DNA from: Clostridium thermarum
GTDB lineage: Bacteria; Bacillota; Clostridia; Clostridiales; Clostridiaceae
Direction: 5' to 3'
Assembly (NCBI RefSeq): GCF_006351925.1
Contig: NZ_CP040924.1
Location: 1,324,001-1,388,000 of the forward strand
DNA length: 64,000 bases
The notes beneath the pieces were generated by a model. The model was not told the DNA's origin. It saw only the letters and a list, made by a program, of their open reading frames with translations, and ran no database searches. A program made the translations under genes and the position numbers. This document shows positions 9,372 to 18,127 of this stretch, one piece after another (the stretch's first letter is position 1; each line of letters opens with the position of its first letter).

Positions 9372-11147
9372 ATGAAGAATCTGAGAACGGAACTGATGCT
9401 GTATTTTACTATAGTGGTAACAGTAATTTTAGTAGTGATTGGTGAGATCTCAAGCTATCAAACGAAAAAAACCGTTGAACTTCGTGTCAGTGAGTCAACG
9501 GTAGAGACTTTGAAACAGATCAATAAGAATTTAGATTATATTTGGGGAGATATACAAGATATATCTCTTTTCGTAGTGGCTAATAAGAATATAAGAAATT
9601 ACTGCAGAATGGACATAAACGACTTAGACAAAATAGCAGATACCTTACTGACTCTTAATGAGGAATTTGCAAACTTGACCAATTCTAAAAGATATATTTT
9701 CTCTATAAATATCTATGGAGAAAATGGATTGAACTTTGAGACTGCAGGGCCTTCCCAAGTACAGGAAGATACTATGCTGAAAGACATAGAGAAAAGGATT
9801 CCTAAAGATGGAAACTTTCTCATAACACCAGTTTACAAAAGAAATTATCAATCTATGGGTGAGAGGTATATTATCTCCTTTTACCGTCAAATTAATGATA
9901 TTAATAATTTTTCCAGAAAGCTTGGATATTTAAGAATTGATGTTAATGAAGAAGAGGTCAATAACATTTATAAGCAAATTAAACTTGGCGATACCGGCTA
10001 TATTTTTATGATAAATAAGGAGGGTTATGTAGTATTGCATTCAGATAAATCTGAGCTTAGAAAGAATATAAAGGATGAATCATACTTCAGCTATCTATTC
10101 AAGGAAGATGAAGGCTATTATCATGAAAATATCGATGGTGTCGACACGCTTATTACTTACTATACTTCCAAGGATGGAGAAATCATATTTATTGGAATGG
10201 TACCCTTCAATGAATTATTGAAAGAAGTTCAATTGGCTCGCAGGTTAAAGAATGTACTTATAATGACCGGATCTTTTCTGGCGTTGATTATCTCTTATTT
10301 TGTTGCAAAGAAGATTACATATCCCATTAAAAAACTTACCAGATTGATGAAGAAGGTGGAAGAAGGGGATTTGGATGTAGTTATAAATGTGGACAGAAAA
10401 GATGAGATAGGTATTCTTGGGCAGAGCTTCAATAGGATGATAAGTGAACTGAAAACTCTGATTGAAGAAGTTTATAAGAATCAGATTATCAGAAAGGAAG
10501 CGCAGTTAAGAGCCCTGCAGGCTCAAATAAATCCTCACTTTTTATATAATACGCTGGATGTTATTTATTGGACATCACGTATGGAGAATGCACCTAAAAC
10601 CGGGGAGATTGTGAATGCTCTTGCAAAGCTTTTTAGACTCGGGCTAAACCGTGGGAGTGAGATAACAACCATAGGGAAAGAAATAGAACATCTGCAGAAT
10701 TACCTTATAATTCAGAAGGTAAGGTATGATGAGGAACCTAAAATTGAAATAAATATTCCTTCGGAACTTTATAAATTCAAAACAATAAAATTATTGCTGC
10801 AGCCCCTGGTGGAAAATGCACTGATTCATGGTATTGCTGATCTTGAGGAGAGGGGTAGAATTCTCGTTAGTGGAAGGCTGGAAGGAGCTGAGGTTGTAAT
10901 CGAAGTTGCGGATAATGGTGCGGGAATGGATGAAGAGAGGGCAGCTGAAATTCTCCAAGGTGAATTCGAAGAAAAAAAGGGCTATGGGTTAAAGAATGTA
11001 AATGAGAGAATAAAGTTATATTTCGGTGAACAATATGGAATTAAAGTATTCAGTCAAAAGGATGTAGGAACAGTAGTTGAAATAAGATTTCCGAAAGTAT
11101 CAGGTATAGGAGGTACAGAACCAGATGATAAAACTATTAATAGTTGA
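9372..11147 (+). CDS. YesM-type sensor histidine kinase
   Basis: Membrane sensor of a two-component system of the kind that controls carbohydrate transport in Firmicutes. The 591 residues run: transmembrane segment about 8-25, an extracytoplasmic Cache-like sensor to about 295, a second transmembrane segment about 297-315, HAMP about 315-365, then the HisK-type phosphoacceptor QINPHFLYNTLD with His near residue 389. The ATPase domain follows, with LVENALIHGI near 478 and a DNGAGMDEE box near 515. The last 23 bases overlap the response regulator gene, indicating coupling. Its position just before a sugar ABC transporter suggests it senses that sugar or its loaded binding protein. The ligand cannot be read from the sequence. 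Confidence 0.9.
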   Translation: MKNLRTELMLYFTIVVTVILVVIGEISSYQTKKTVELRVSESTVETLKQINKNLDYIWGDIQDISLFVVANKNIRNYCRMDINDLDKIADTLLTLNEEFANLTNSKRYIFSINIYGENGLNFETAGPSQVQEDTMLKDIEKRIPKDGNFLITPVYKRNYQSMGERYIISFYRQINDINNFSRKLGYLRIDVNEEEVNNIYKQIKLGDTGYIFMINKEGYVVLHSDKSELRKNIKDESYFSYLFKEDEGYYHENIDGVDTLITYYTSKDGEIIFIGMVPFNELLKEVQLARRLKNVLIMTGSFLALIISYFVAKKITYPIKKLTRLMKKVEEGDLDVVINVDRKDEIGILGQSFNRMISELKTLIEEVYKNQIIRKEAQLRALQAQINPHFLYNTLDVIYWTSRMENAPKTGEIVNALAKLFRLGLNRGSEITTIGKEIEHLQNYLIIQKVRYDEEPKIEINIPSELYKFKTIKLLLQPLVENALIHGIADLEERGRILVSGRLEGAEVVIEVADNGAGMDEERAAEILQGEFEEKKGYGLKNVNERIKLYFGEQYGIKVFSQKDVGTVVEIRFPKVSGIGGTEPDDKTINS

Positions 11148-12183
11148 TGATGAAAAGATGATCAGGGAGGGGCTTGTTAATACAATGCCATGGAAGGAGA
11201 TGGGCATTGAAGTTGTTGGATCAGCCGGAAATGGTTTGACGGCTTTGGAAATTGTGAGGGAGAAGAAGCCACATATAGTTTTAACGGATATCAGGATGCC
11301 AAAGATGAATGGCATAGAGCTTCTGCAAAGCATTAGGAAGGAAGGCTACAAGATTAAAGTAGTGATTTTAAGTGGATATGATGAGTTTGCCTATGCACAG
11401 CAGGCTATAAGACATGGCGCAGAAGACTATATTCTTAAGCCTGTAAATGCAGAGGAGCTACAGAAGGTTATAAAAAGGCTGGAAAATGAATTGAAGGGGG
11501 AAATTAATGAGGATCTTAGTCACATTCAATTAAGAAAAGATATAGAAGTGGAAATTGAGAAGTATGTAGCTGCAGTACAGGGAAGGGACAAAGCTACTGC
11601 AATTTCTATTTTGGATGCTATTACTGAAAATCTCACACTGCAGAAGGTATCTACGGAGCAAATTCACAGACTGTATTTTGAGATAGTGGAGTCGGTAATG
11701 CATGCCATGGAAAAGAGTGGACTTAAAATAAACGATGAGCTTAGGGAAGAATATTTAAACTCCTTTATTGAACTGTTAAACTTTACAAAACAACAGGAAC
11801 TGAAAAACTGGATTAATGACTTTACTGAAAACCTTGTGGGATTTGCAGAAGATAAAAAAGGAGATAGTTACAGACTTGTAATAAAGAAAGCAGTGGAGTA
11901 TATGGAGGAACACTTCAATGAGAAATTATCTGTTCAAAAAGTGGCTGAAGTAGTTTATCTCAGCCCAAACTACTTCAGCCATATTTTTAAGAAAATGAAG
12001 AAGGAGAGTTTCACGGACTACCTAAACAGAATCCGTATAGAGAAAGCTAAGGAGTTGTTATCTAAACACTTATATAAGGTATATGAGGTTTCGGATATGG
12101 TTGGATACAGTGATTACAAGTATTTCAGCAGCGTTTTCAAAAAGCTTGTAGGTGTTTCACCTACTCAATACAGTGAACTGTAA
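11125..12183 (+). CDS. YesN-type response regulator with AraC DNA-binding domain
   Basis: The 352-residue partner of the upstream kinase. The receiver domain covers about residues 1-120, with the acidic pocket at LLIVDDEKM, phosphoacceptor Asp55 in VLTDIRMPK and the conserved Lys near 105 in LKPVN. A helical linker follows. The C-terminal ~100 residues form an AraC-type double helix-turn-helix, ending in GYSDYKYFSSVFKKLVGVSP, the family signature. It starts inside the kinase gene, with AGGAGG at 11107. Expected to activate the ABC transporter operon that begins at 12360; the operator itself was not identified. Confidence 0.92.
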   Translation: MIKLLIVDDEKMIREGLVNTMPWKEMGIEVVGSAGNGLTALEIVREKKPHIVLTDIRMPKMNGIELLQSIRKEGYKIKVVILSGYDEFAYAQQAIRHGAEDYILKPVNAEELQKVIKRLENELKGEINEDLSHIQLRKDIEVEIEKYVAAVQGRDKATAISILDAITENLTLQKVSTEQIHRLYFEIVESVMHAMEKSGLKINDELREEYLNSFIELLNFTKQQELKNWINDFTENLVGFAEDKKGDSYRLVIKKAVEYMEEHFNEKLSVQKVAEVVYLSPNYFSHIFKKMKKESFTDYLNRIRIEKAKELLSKHLYKVYEVSDMVGYSDYKYFSSVFKKLVGVSPTQYSEL

Positions 12184-12304
12184 AGTTAATGAGAACCCTA
12201 TGTTCGAAGAATTTTAGATACAATCAAAGTTTTCTGGATTCATTAATATAGGCTGAAGCACTATAATAAAATCTGTAAGGAGCGCGCTACAATATAAAAA
12301 AAGC

Positions 12305-12312
12305 AAACGTTT
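12305..12312. promoter_or_regulatory. AAACGTTT palindrome upstream of the binding-protein gene
   Basis: An 8-bp palindrome about 48 bases before the binding-protein start. It has the CG core of LacI/CcpA-type operators but two mismatches from the usual catabolite-response consensus. A related core sits before the GH94 gene at 6787. Regulatory role is only a suggestion. Confidence 0.25.
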
Positions 12313-12359
12313 CAATTATTATGTGTTATACCGAACTAAAATTACAGGGGGAATAAACA

Positions 12360-13676
12360 ATGAGAAAACGTTTAGTAACTTTAGTACTAGCAGTTAGTAT
12401 GGCAATCGGTGCTGTAGGATGTGCTAAAAATAATAAGACAGATGAAGGAACTAATACAGGAGGAACAGCAGACAAGAAAGTTAAAATTACACTATGGCAC
12501 TCATTCGTAGGTGCAGATCAACGTGCAAAGTTTATGGAAGATAGAATGAACGAGTTCAGAGCTAAATATCCCAACTATGAAATCGATGAACAGAAGATGC
12601 CAAGAGATCAATACCAGACAAAGCTAAAGACTCAAGCAGCAGCAGGACAATTACCGGATGCATTTTTACTATGGCCAAATGCAATGACTAAGGAATTTGC
12701 AGAAGCAAATCTATTGGCAGATATAAATGATATTTTGGATAATGATCCTGAATGGAAGAACAGCCTTAACCCAAGAGCTTTAGATGAGTTCACTGTAAAT
12801 GGAAAGACCTATTCAGCAGGACTTGGAATAACTCCTACTTCTATGATATTTTACAATAAAGCTATATTTGATAAGTATGGAGTTTCTTTTCCACAGAGCT
12901 ACGATGAACTTAAGGAAGCTATTAAGACCTTCAGTAAAAACGGAATTATTCCAATAGCTCTTGGAAATAAGGCATTATGGCCGGTTCAATCAACTATTTT
13001 CAGCTTACTTGCAAACAGAAATACCGGAAGCGAATGGCTGGATAATGTATTGGCTAAGAATGGTGCTCAGTTCACTGATCCTCAATTCATAGATTCTCTT
13101 AACAAGCTTAAGGAATTAACTGATTTGGGAGCATTTAATAAAGACTATAACAGTATTGATGATGTTCAGATGAGAGACTATTTCTATAAAGGCCAGGCTG
13201 CTATGGTAATCAGTGGATCATGGATTGTACCGGATATGATTGAAAAAGCATCGGAAGAGGTTAAGAAAAATATAGAAATAGGTATTTTACCTGCTATTCC
13301 TGGAGGTAAGGGTGATCCAAATGTAATGACCGGAGTAAGCAGCACAGGTATTGTAATAAATGCCAAGGCAACTCCTGAACAGAAGGAAGCTATAGGTAAC
13401 TTAATTAAGTTCCTTACTAACAGCGACTCTCAAGTGGCGTTAACAAAGTATAATATCCCAGTATCCTCTAAGACTGTTACTTTAGATGAAGCAACAGCTG
13501 ATCCAATATATGCAAAGATGATTGACCTGATTTCAAAACATCCTCTTGTAACTGTTTATGACTCAGCACTAAACTCTGAACAAGCAGACATAATCAACAA
13601 TGGATTACAGGCAGTAATGATAGGCCAGCAGACACCTGAAGACTTAGCTAAAAAGCTTCAGGCAGCAGTAAAATAA
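12360..13676 (+). CDS. Sugar ABC transporter substrate-binding lipoprotein
   Basis: Extracellular solute-binding protein of the carbohydrate uptake family 1 (MalE-like). The signal peptide ends in a lipobox, GAVGC, with Cys21 as the predicted lipid-modified residue. A flexible, threonine-rich linker follows, then a ~400-residue two-lobe binding domain starting VKITLWHSF, typical for this family. GGGGG lies eight bases before the ATG. It heads an operon of binding protein, two permeases, GH2 hydrolase, dehydratase and aldolase. No ATPase gene is in the locus, as is common for this class, which usually shares an MsmK-type ATPase. The ligand is probably an oligosaccharide. Confidence 0.92.
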   Translation: MRKRLVTLVLAVSMAIGAVGCAKNNKTDEGTNTGGTADKKVKITLWHSFVGADQRAKFMEDRMNEFRAKYPNYEIDEQKMPRDQYQTKLKTQAAAGQLPDAFLLWPNAMTKEFAEANLLADINDILDNDPEWKNSLNPRALDEFTVNGKTYSAGLGITPTSMIFYNKAIFDKYGVSFPQSYDELKEAIKTFSKNGIIPIALGNKALWPVQSTIFSLLANRNTGSEWLDNVLAKNGAQFTDPQFIDSLNKLKELTDLGAFNKDYNSIDDVQMRDYFYKGQAAMVISGSWIVPDMIEKASEEVKKNIEIGILPAIPGGKGDPNVMTGVSSTGIVINAKATPEQKEAIGNLIKFLTNSDSQVALTKYNIPVSSKTVTLDEATADPIYAKMIDLISKHPLVTVYDSALNSEQADIINNGLQAVMIGQQTPEDLAKKLQAAVK

Positions 13677-13690
13677 AAAAATAGCAATTA

Positions 13691-13727
13691 AAATAAAAGG
13701 GTTTTTAATAACCCTTTTATTTATAAA
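13691..13727 (+). terminator. Attenuating hairpin between binding protein and permeases
   Basis: A 13-bp stem (aaataaaagggtt and its complement, 13691-13703 with 13710-13722) and a T-rich tail, in the short gap before the first permease. Such a hairpin usually gives partial termination or 3' protection, so the binding protein is made in excess over the permeases. Confidence 0.7.
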
Positions 13728-13745
13728 ATTTAAAGGAGTGAAGAT

Positions 13746-14627
13746 ATGGAAATTATCCGTAGAAATAAAAAGTTTATTATTATAGGTTTGCTTCCAGCAC
13801 TATTATTCTACACAGTATTTGTTATGTACCCTATTGTCAGATCCTTCTTCTACGGGTTTTATAATTGGAATGGATTAGGCCAGCCAATTTATATAGGGCT
13901 GAAAAATTTTAAAGAAATACTCACAGATCAAGTATTCTGGTTATCTTTAAGAAATAATATTTTTCTTGTAGTAGCATCAATATTTGGACAAATTCCAATT
14001 GGGCTTATTATTGCTATCGTATTAAGTAGAAAATTAAAAGGTGTTGGTTTTTTCAGATCAGCCTTTTTTATGCCTATGATTTTATCAACGGTAGTAGTTG
14101 GACTACTATGGACTACAATTCTTAACTCTCAGATTGGTATACTTAATCATGTACTGCAGAGTATCGGACTTGAAAAACTAGCCAAGGATTGGCTGGGAGA
14201 TCCTAAGTATGCCATGTATACGGTAAGCGGAGTTGTTATTTGGCAATTTATAGGCTTATATATGATTATTTTCTTGGCAGCGCTCCAAAATGTACCGGAG
14301 GAAATTATGGAAGCGGCAGATATCGATGGAGCCAGTGAATTAAGAAAATTATTTTCAATTACTCTTCCTATGATGTGGGATACAATAATTGCAGCAGTGG
14401 TACTTTGTATTGCAGGAAGCATGCGTTCCTTTGACCTGGTATTTGTTTTAACCGGAGGAGGACCGGCGCATTCAACGGAGCTAATGGCCACATATATGTA
14501 TAATAAAACTTTCACAGTCTATAAATACGGATACGGAAGCGCAGTATCCCTTGTAATATTTGTGATAAGCTTCAGTTTTATACTTGTCAGCAGATTGTTG
14601 ATGAGCCAAAAAAAGAATGTTGCTTAG
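13746..14627 (+). CDS. Sugar ABC transporter permease (MalF/UgpA type)
   Basis: A 293-residue integral membrane protein with six hydrophobic segments. The cytoplasmic EAA loop, the contact with the ATPase, is seen as EAADIDGASELRKLFSITLP from about residue 188. The N-terminus follows AAAGGAGTG. It pairs with the permease encoded next and with the binding lipoprotein upstream. Confidence 0.92.
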   Translation: MEIIRRNKKFIIIGLLPALLFYTVFVMYPIVRSFFYGFYNWNGLGQPIYIGLKNFKEILTDQVFWLSLRNNIFLVVASIFGQIPIGLIIAIVLSRKLKGVGFFRSAFFMPMILSTVVVGLLWTTILNSQIGILNHVLQSIGLEKLAKDWLGDPKYAMYTVSGVVIWQFIGLYMIIFLAALQNVPEEIMEAADIDGASELRKLFSITLPMMWDTIIAAVVLCIAGSMRSFDLVFVLTGGGPAHSTELMATYMYNKTFTVYKYGYGSAVSLVIFVISFSFILVSRLLMSQKKNVA

Positions 14628-14643
14628 AAAGGAGGACGAAAAC

Positions 14644-15516
14644 ATGGAAGCGAGAGTTACAAAAACCAAAGACAACAGTTTATTGTTATTATTGAGAAAA
14701 AGAATTATTAGAGTGGCGTTGTACCTTATATTATTTCTATTTGCTTTGACAACCCTCTATCCTCTGATTTGGATGTTTTATACCTCATTTAAAAGCAATG
14801 CGGATATATCTATGAGTACCTTTGCACTACCTAAAACCTTACATTTTGAAAACTACGTAAATGCATGGAAAACTGCAAAAATAGGAACCTATTTCTTTAA
14901 CAGTTTCTATATATCTACAGTATCAATTATACTTACAATTTTGATTGGAGCTTCTGCAGCTTTTATACTATCAAAATTTAAGTTCAGATTTCAGAAATTT
15001 GTTTATACAATATTTATAATAGGAATGCTTATTCCACTACAATCGGTATTAGTACCATTGTTTATTCAGATGAGAAGTTTTAACCTTCTTAATACTTCCT
15101 GGTCCTTGATTTTGTCCTATACCGCCTTTGCACTGCCAACAACGATTTTTATACTTGAGAGCTTTATAAGAGCCTTTCCGGATGAGATTATAGAGGCGGC
15201 AATAATAGATGGAAGCTCAGTTGCGAGAGTATTTTTCAGAATTATTTTACCTATGTCAACACCGGCAATTGCTACTGTTGCAATTTTAAACTTTTTAAAC
15301 AACTGGAAAGAGTTTTCCTTTGCTTTGATATTCATAACCGATGAATCGAAAAAGACTTTGCCTTTAGGGTTATATAACTTCCTTGGGGCCAATACAAGCG
15401 ATTATTCCTCACTTATGGCAGCTTTAATGATATCTTCCATACCAATAATCATATTATATCTTGTACTTCAGAAACAGGTGATAAATGGTATGACCGCAGG
15501 TGCGGTGAAAGGTTAA
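14644..15516 (+). CDS. Sugar ABC transporter permease (MalG/UgpE type)
   Basis: A 290-residue permease with six membrane segments and an EAA loop, EAAIIDGSSVARVFFRIILP, from about residue 183. The chosen ATG at 14644 has AAAGGAGG eight bases upstream. An in-frame ATG at 14617 lies inside the previous gene and lacks a ribosome binding site. It ends in GMTAGAVKG, the usual C-terminus of this permease class. The gap to the preceding permease is 16 bases. Confidence 0.92.
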   Translation: MEARVTKTKDNSLLLLLRKRIIRVALYLILFLFALTTLYPLIWMFYTSFKSNADISMSTFALPKTLHFENYVNAWKTAKIGTYFFNSFYISTVSIILTILIGASAAFILSKFKFRFQKFVYTIFIIGMLIPLQSVLVPLFIQMRSFNLLNTSWSLILSYTAFALPTTIFILESFIRAFPDEIIEAAIIDGSSVARVFFRIILPMSTPAIATVAILNFLNNWKEFSFALIFITDESKKTLPLGLYNFLGANTSDYSSLMAALMISSIPIIILYLVLQKQVINGMTAGAVKG

Positions 15517-15552
15517 GAACAGATAAGTAACTATGAATTGGGGGAAATTGTG

Positions 15553-18078
15553 ATGAAGATCCTATTAAAGGACAATTGGAAGCTTCAGTGCTTTGAGGAA
15601 GACTCAGTTTGCGATACTATATTAGCTTCAGCAGATGTAGATCTCAGTGAATGGCTGGATGTAGAGGTGCCTGGAGATGTTCATTCAACACTTCTTAAAT
15701 ATAAGAAGATTGAGGATCCCTTTTATTCAACTAACGCTGAAAAGTGTAGATGGATTGAAGACAAGACATGGTGGTATAAAAAGAGCTTCAATTTTGAAAG
15801 AGAGCTTCAGGAAAATGATAAGGTTGAACTGAAATTCAATGGATTAGACACTTTCGCTACTGTGTATCTTAATGGGGAAGTCCTTGGACGGCATGAAAAT
15901 ATGTTCACTCCTGCAACTTTTGACGTAACAGAAAAACTGCTTCAGGGAACTAATCATGTGGCAGTAAAATTTGATTCCACAATTTCAGTAACCAATAGAA
16001 AAAGCTACGATAAGATGTGGTATTCCTATAATCCTAACAGAGTATGGGCCAGAAAAGCTCAGATGAATTTTCGATGGGACTGGGGCCCGAGGCTCATCAC
16101 TGTAGGCATATGGAAGGAGGTTGAACTAAACCTTCACAATACTGCTAAGATTGATAATGTTTATGTAAGAACCATTGAGATGAGGGATAATGAAGCAGAT
16201 TTGATGGTTAGCATAGAAGCTGAAATCTTCAAGGACAACATTGAACTGACAGCAGTAGTAAAACTCAACGGAGAAGGCTGTAACATATCAGAAACTATAG
16301 CTTTGAAAAATGGAAGAGGAGAAGTAAAGCTAACAGTAACAGATCCCAAGCTTTGGTGGACTCATGATTTGGGAACTCCTTATCTATATAACTTTAATGT
16401 GGATTTATTAACGGAAGATAAAAATTTAGACAGTTACAACAGTAAAGTTGGTATCCGAACCGTTGAAGTAAGGCGGGAAGATGCTCTGGGGAACAAGAGA
16501 TTCATCTTTGTGCTAAATGGAGTTGAGACTTTCTCCAAAGGTGCAAACTGGGTTCCTGCACATAATTTTATTGGAGCAATAAAGGACGAAACCTATGTAA
16601 AATGGGTTACAAATGCTAAGGATTGTAATATGAACATGCTTAGAGTGTGGGGAGGTGGAGTATATGAAAAAGATATATTCTACCAGGAATGTGACAAGCA
16701 AGGGTTATTGGTATGGCAGGATTTTATGTTTACCTGTTCTTCCTACCCGGACTTCGATGCGGACTTCATGAAAAATGTCAGAGAAGAGATAATTCATGTT
16801 GTAAAATATTACAGAAACTATACCTGTATAGCAATTTGGTGTGGTAACAATGAAATCCAGTGGCTTCATGGCCAAAAGCTGTCGGATTTAAAGGACCTGA
16901 GATTGTATGGAGAAAAGATTTATCATGACTTAATGCCGGAATTATTAGCAGCTTATGATCCTTCCAGATTGTTCTGGCCAAGTTCTCCTTTTGGCGGAAA
17001 TGATCCAAACAGCGATGAAGAAGGAGATAAGCATAACTGGCAGGTTTGGGCAGGTCAGGTTTATCCACGCAAATACGGGGAGGCTGTGATTCAGGACAAT
17101 ACAGCCTATGGCGTTTCCTTTAAACGCTTCACTGAGGATTTGGGGAAATTTGTGTCCGAATTCGGAATGCATGCACTTCCTGTTAAAGAAACCCTAGAGG
17201 CTTGCATACCGGAAGAGGAATTGTACTTTGAAAGCTTTGAGATGAAATTCAGGAATAAAGATAAAAGACCAAACAGAGGAAAACTCCTTATGGAGGGATA
17301 TACAGGACTTCCAGTTAGCCTTGAGGAATACATTGATTTTTCAATGATGGCACAGGCGGAGGGACTGAAGTTTGGAATAGAGCATTATAGAAGAAGAAAA
17401 CCGGAATGCAGCGGAGCTATAATATGGCAGCTAAATGACTGCTGGCCAACAATGAGCTGGAGTATTACTGATCATTATCTTCGTCCCAAGGCAGGTTACT
17501 ATTATACTAAACGCGTATATAAGCCTATTTTGTTGCCCTTTAAGCAGGAAAGCAATGATATAATATCCCTTTGGGCAATTAATGATACTCTATCAGAATA
17601 CAAGGATACTTTAGAAATTGGTCTCAAGGATTTTTTCGGCAATAAGGAATATATTGAAAAAATCAGTATTAGGATTCCTGCCAATACCAGCAGAAAAGTA
17701 AAGGAACTTTCAAAGAACAGAATTAACGTAACCTACTCGAATTTTGAATTCCTTTATGTAAAACCAGAGGATAGAACAGTTGATTCAAATATTTTCTTCT
17801 TTGAGGATTATAAGGATCTAAATTTACCCCCATGTAAGTTAAGCCTTGAGAAGGAAGTACTCAGTGAAAACAAGATTAATATAAAAATTAAAACCGATAA
17901 TTTTGCAAAGTTTGTTAAATTAACAGGTTCTTTAGACAATGTAAAGCTTAGTGACAACTATTTTGATATTATGCCAGGAGAGGAAAGGAACGTTATACTG
18001 GAAGTCCTGGATAAGAAAATAAAGTTAGAGGAACTGAACATTGCTATATCTGCAATAAATCAAGACAGACATCCGTAA
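15553..18078 (+). CDS. GH2 family beta-mannosidase-like glycoside hydrolase
   Basis: A retaining exo-acting hydrolase of about 841 residues, cytoplasmic (no signal peptide). The layout matches family 2: sugar-binding jelly-roll (about 1-180), immunoglobulin-like domain, TIM barrel from about 290 to 620, and C-terminal beta domains. The acid/base Glu is Glu434 in WCGNNEIQW and the nucleophile is Glu536 in SEFGMH. The N-terminal PGDVHSTLLKYKKIEDPFY and the motif MNFRWDWGPR are typical of beta-mannosidases rather than beta-galactosidases or glucuronidases. ATG at 15553 is chosen for GGGGGA seven bases upstream; the frame is open back to a TTG at 15538. Gene position suggests it trims the imported oligosaccharide. 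Confidence 0.85.
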   Translation: MKILLKDNWKLQCFEEDSVCDTILASADVDLSEWLDVEVPGDVHSTLLKYKKIEDPFYSTNAEKCRWIEDKTWWYKKSFNFERELQENDKVELKFNGLDTFATVYLNGEVLGRHENMFTPATFDVTEKLLQGTNHVAVKFDSTISVTNRKSYDKMWYSYNPNRVWARKAQMNFRWDWGPRLITVGIWKEVELNLHNTAKIDNVYVRTIEMRDNEADLMVSIEAEIFKDNIELTAVVKLNGEGCNISETIALKNGRGEVKLTVTDPKLWWTHDLGTPYLYNFNVDLLTEDKNLDSYNSKVGIRTVEVRREDALGNKRFIFVLNGVETFSKGANWVPAHNFIGAIKDETYVKWVTNAKDCNMNMLRVWGGGVYEKDIFYQECDKQGLLVWQDFMFTCSSYPDFDADFMKNVREEIIHVVKYYRNYTCIAIWCGNNEIQWLHGQKLSDLKDLRLYGEKIYHDLMPELLAAYDPSRLFWPSSPFGGNDPNSDEEGDKHNWQVWAGQVYPRKYGEAVIQDNTAYGVSFKRFTEDLGKFVSEFGMHALPVKETLEACIPEEELYFESFEMKFRNKDKRPNRGKLLMEGYTGLPVSLEEYIDFSMMAQAEGLKFGIEHYRRRKPECSGAIIWQLNDCWPTMSWSITDHYLRPKAGYYYTKRVYKPILLPFKQESNDIISLWAINDTLSEYKDTLEIGLKDFFGNKEYIEKISIRIPANTSRKVKELSKNRINVTYSNFEFLYVKPEDRTVDSNIFFFEDYKDLNLPPCKLSLEKEVLSENKINIKIKTDNFAKFVKLTGSLDNVKLSDNYFDIMPGEERNVILEVLDKKIKLEELNIAISAINQDRHP

Positions 18079-18127
18079 GTTAAGTTTTCGTAGTGGAACC
18101 CTATAAAATTGACAATGAGGTGATTAA

